Shown here: positions 63,643-64,000 of the stretch, piece by piece
How the letters are laid out: every line of letters begins with the position of its first letter
How positions within the stretch are numbered: position 1 is the first letter of the stretch
Source of the DNA: JALNZU01 sp964463695
GTDB taxonomy: Bacteria > Bacteroidota > Bacteroidia > Bacteroidales > F082
NCBI GenBank assembly: GCA_964463695.1
Contig: CAYXCZ010000023.1
Span: forward strand, 7,718-71,717
Direction of reading: 5' to 3'
DNA: 64,000 nucleotides
The notes under the pieces: generated by a model
Database searches by the model: none
Told to the model about the DNA's origin: nothing
Seen by the model: the letters and a program-made list of their open reading frames with translations, nothing else
Made by a program: the position numbers and the translations under genes

Positions 63643-63709
63643 ATTTTCAGCAAAATATTGCAGAATATTAACGACTTAATAGTTTTTTTCAAAAAAAAGA
63701 ATGCAAAGA

Positions 63710-63740
63710 TTTGGATAAAAGGAATTAATTTCTACCTTTG
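63710..63740 (+). promoter_or_regulatory. Consensus promoter of rpmH
   Basis: TTTG (63710-63713), 19-nt spacer, TACCTTTG (63733-63740): a full match to the Bacteroidota consensus, 22 bases before the rpmH ATG. Confidence 0.8.
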
Positions 63741-63761
63741 CACTCCCAAAAAATAGGCAAG

Positions 63762-63908
63762 ATGAAACGTACTTTTCAACCATCGAACAGAAAACGCAGA
63801 AACAAACACGGTTTCCGCGAAAGAATGGCAACAGCTAACGGCCGCAGAATAATCAAGGCCCGCCGCGCTAAAGGCAGAAAGAGATTGACCGTTTCTGACG
63901 CAAAATAA
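63762..63908 (+). CDS. rpmH: 50S ribosomal protein L34
   Basis: 48 residues, MKRTFQPSNRKRRNKHGFRE then RMATANGRRIIKARRAKGRK and RLTVSDAK. Length and every conserved segment fit L34, the very basic protein that binds domain I of 23S rRNA. It is too short for most length filters. It has its own promoter and terminator. Confidence 0.98.
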   Translation: MKRTFQPSNRKRRNKHGFRERMATANGRRIIKARRAKGRKRLTVSDAK

Positions 63909-63942
63909 TTTTTCTATAATAGCCGCTCTATATTAAAGGTTT

Positions 63943-63980
63943 AACAGAAGGTGATGTTCCCATTGCCTTCTGTTTTTTTT
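63943..63980 (+). terminator. Intrinsic terminator after rpmH
   Basis: AACAGAAGG pairs with CCTTCTGTT around a 14-nt loop, followed by eight T. It lies 34 bases after the stop. Confidence 0.85.
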
Positions 63981-64000
63981 GTGTCTAATTCATCTGAAAC

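Noticed and set aside
1..64000. tRNA, rRNA, insertion sequence, prophage, toxin-antitoxin or restriction systems
   Set aside because: None seen by eye on either strand; no transposase or integrase motifs, no tRNA-like clover leaf with CCA or GGTTCGAATCC-type T arm.

Overview
This window is a chromosomal segment from a member of the Bacteroidota, probably a Bacteroidales-like lineage that respires oxygen. The evidence for the phylum is consistent: -7 boxes of the TAnnTTTG type, some with a TTG/TTTG box 19-21 nt upstream; a fused CcoN-CcoO oxidase; a fused SecDF; alternative complex III; and lineage-restricted families such as DUF4290 and DUF4920. Nearly all of it is core or respiratory gene content. 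I see no prophage, transposase, CRISPR array, tRNA or rRNA.

Region 1 (1-12.7 kb, minus strand) is one uninterrupted ribosomal super-operon: rpsL-rpsG-fusA, then the S10 genes rpsJ to rpsQ, then the spc genes rplN to rplO, running out of the window into secY. There is no tuf between fusA and rpsJ. Two minus-strand promoters precede it. The 200 nt between them can be folded by hand into a rod with a symmetric 21/21-nt central bubble and an apical stem-loop, which is the architecture of 6S RNA. I consider this the most interesting element of the window.

Region 2 (13-22.5 kb, plus strand) holds a DUF3024 protein, a UvrD/PcrA helicase, DUF4290, a MurA with Asp in place of the fosfomycin-sensitive Cys, grpE-dnaJ, and a NatA/NatB-type ABC exporter.

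Region 3 (22.5-40.2 kb, minus strand) is an aerobic electron-transport block. Alternative complex III (actABCDFE in coding order A, B, C, D, F, E) passes electrons from quinol to cytochrome c. It is followed by an FKBP prolyl isomerase and a small haem lipoprotein, then by the cbb3 oxidase and its assembly factors (ccoI, ccoS, ccoNO, ccoQ, ccoP, terminator, ccoG, ccoH, a SafE/DsbD-like membrane protein). A monohaem lipoprotein at 57.3 kb and a TatA-type protein at 53.4 kb may serve the same chain; ActB carries a Tat-type signal.

Region 4 (40.3-64 kb) is mixed housekeeping: two TPM-domain proteins with LemA, HtpG, a METTL25-like methyltransferase with DUF554, IlvE, PyrF-PrfA, PurM, a large OmpA-type protein ending in a degenerate retropepsin fold, TatA, SecDF, cytochrome c with DUF4920, a LysM glucosaminidase, RsmG, an MFSD1-like transporter, PepD and RpmH. 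rpmH (48 codons) has a textbook phylum promoter. Several genes are separated by clean, often bidirectional, intrinsic terminators.

All names rest on reading protein motifs by eye; no database search was run. RNA structures and promoters were found by hand pairing and consensus matching.
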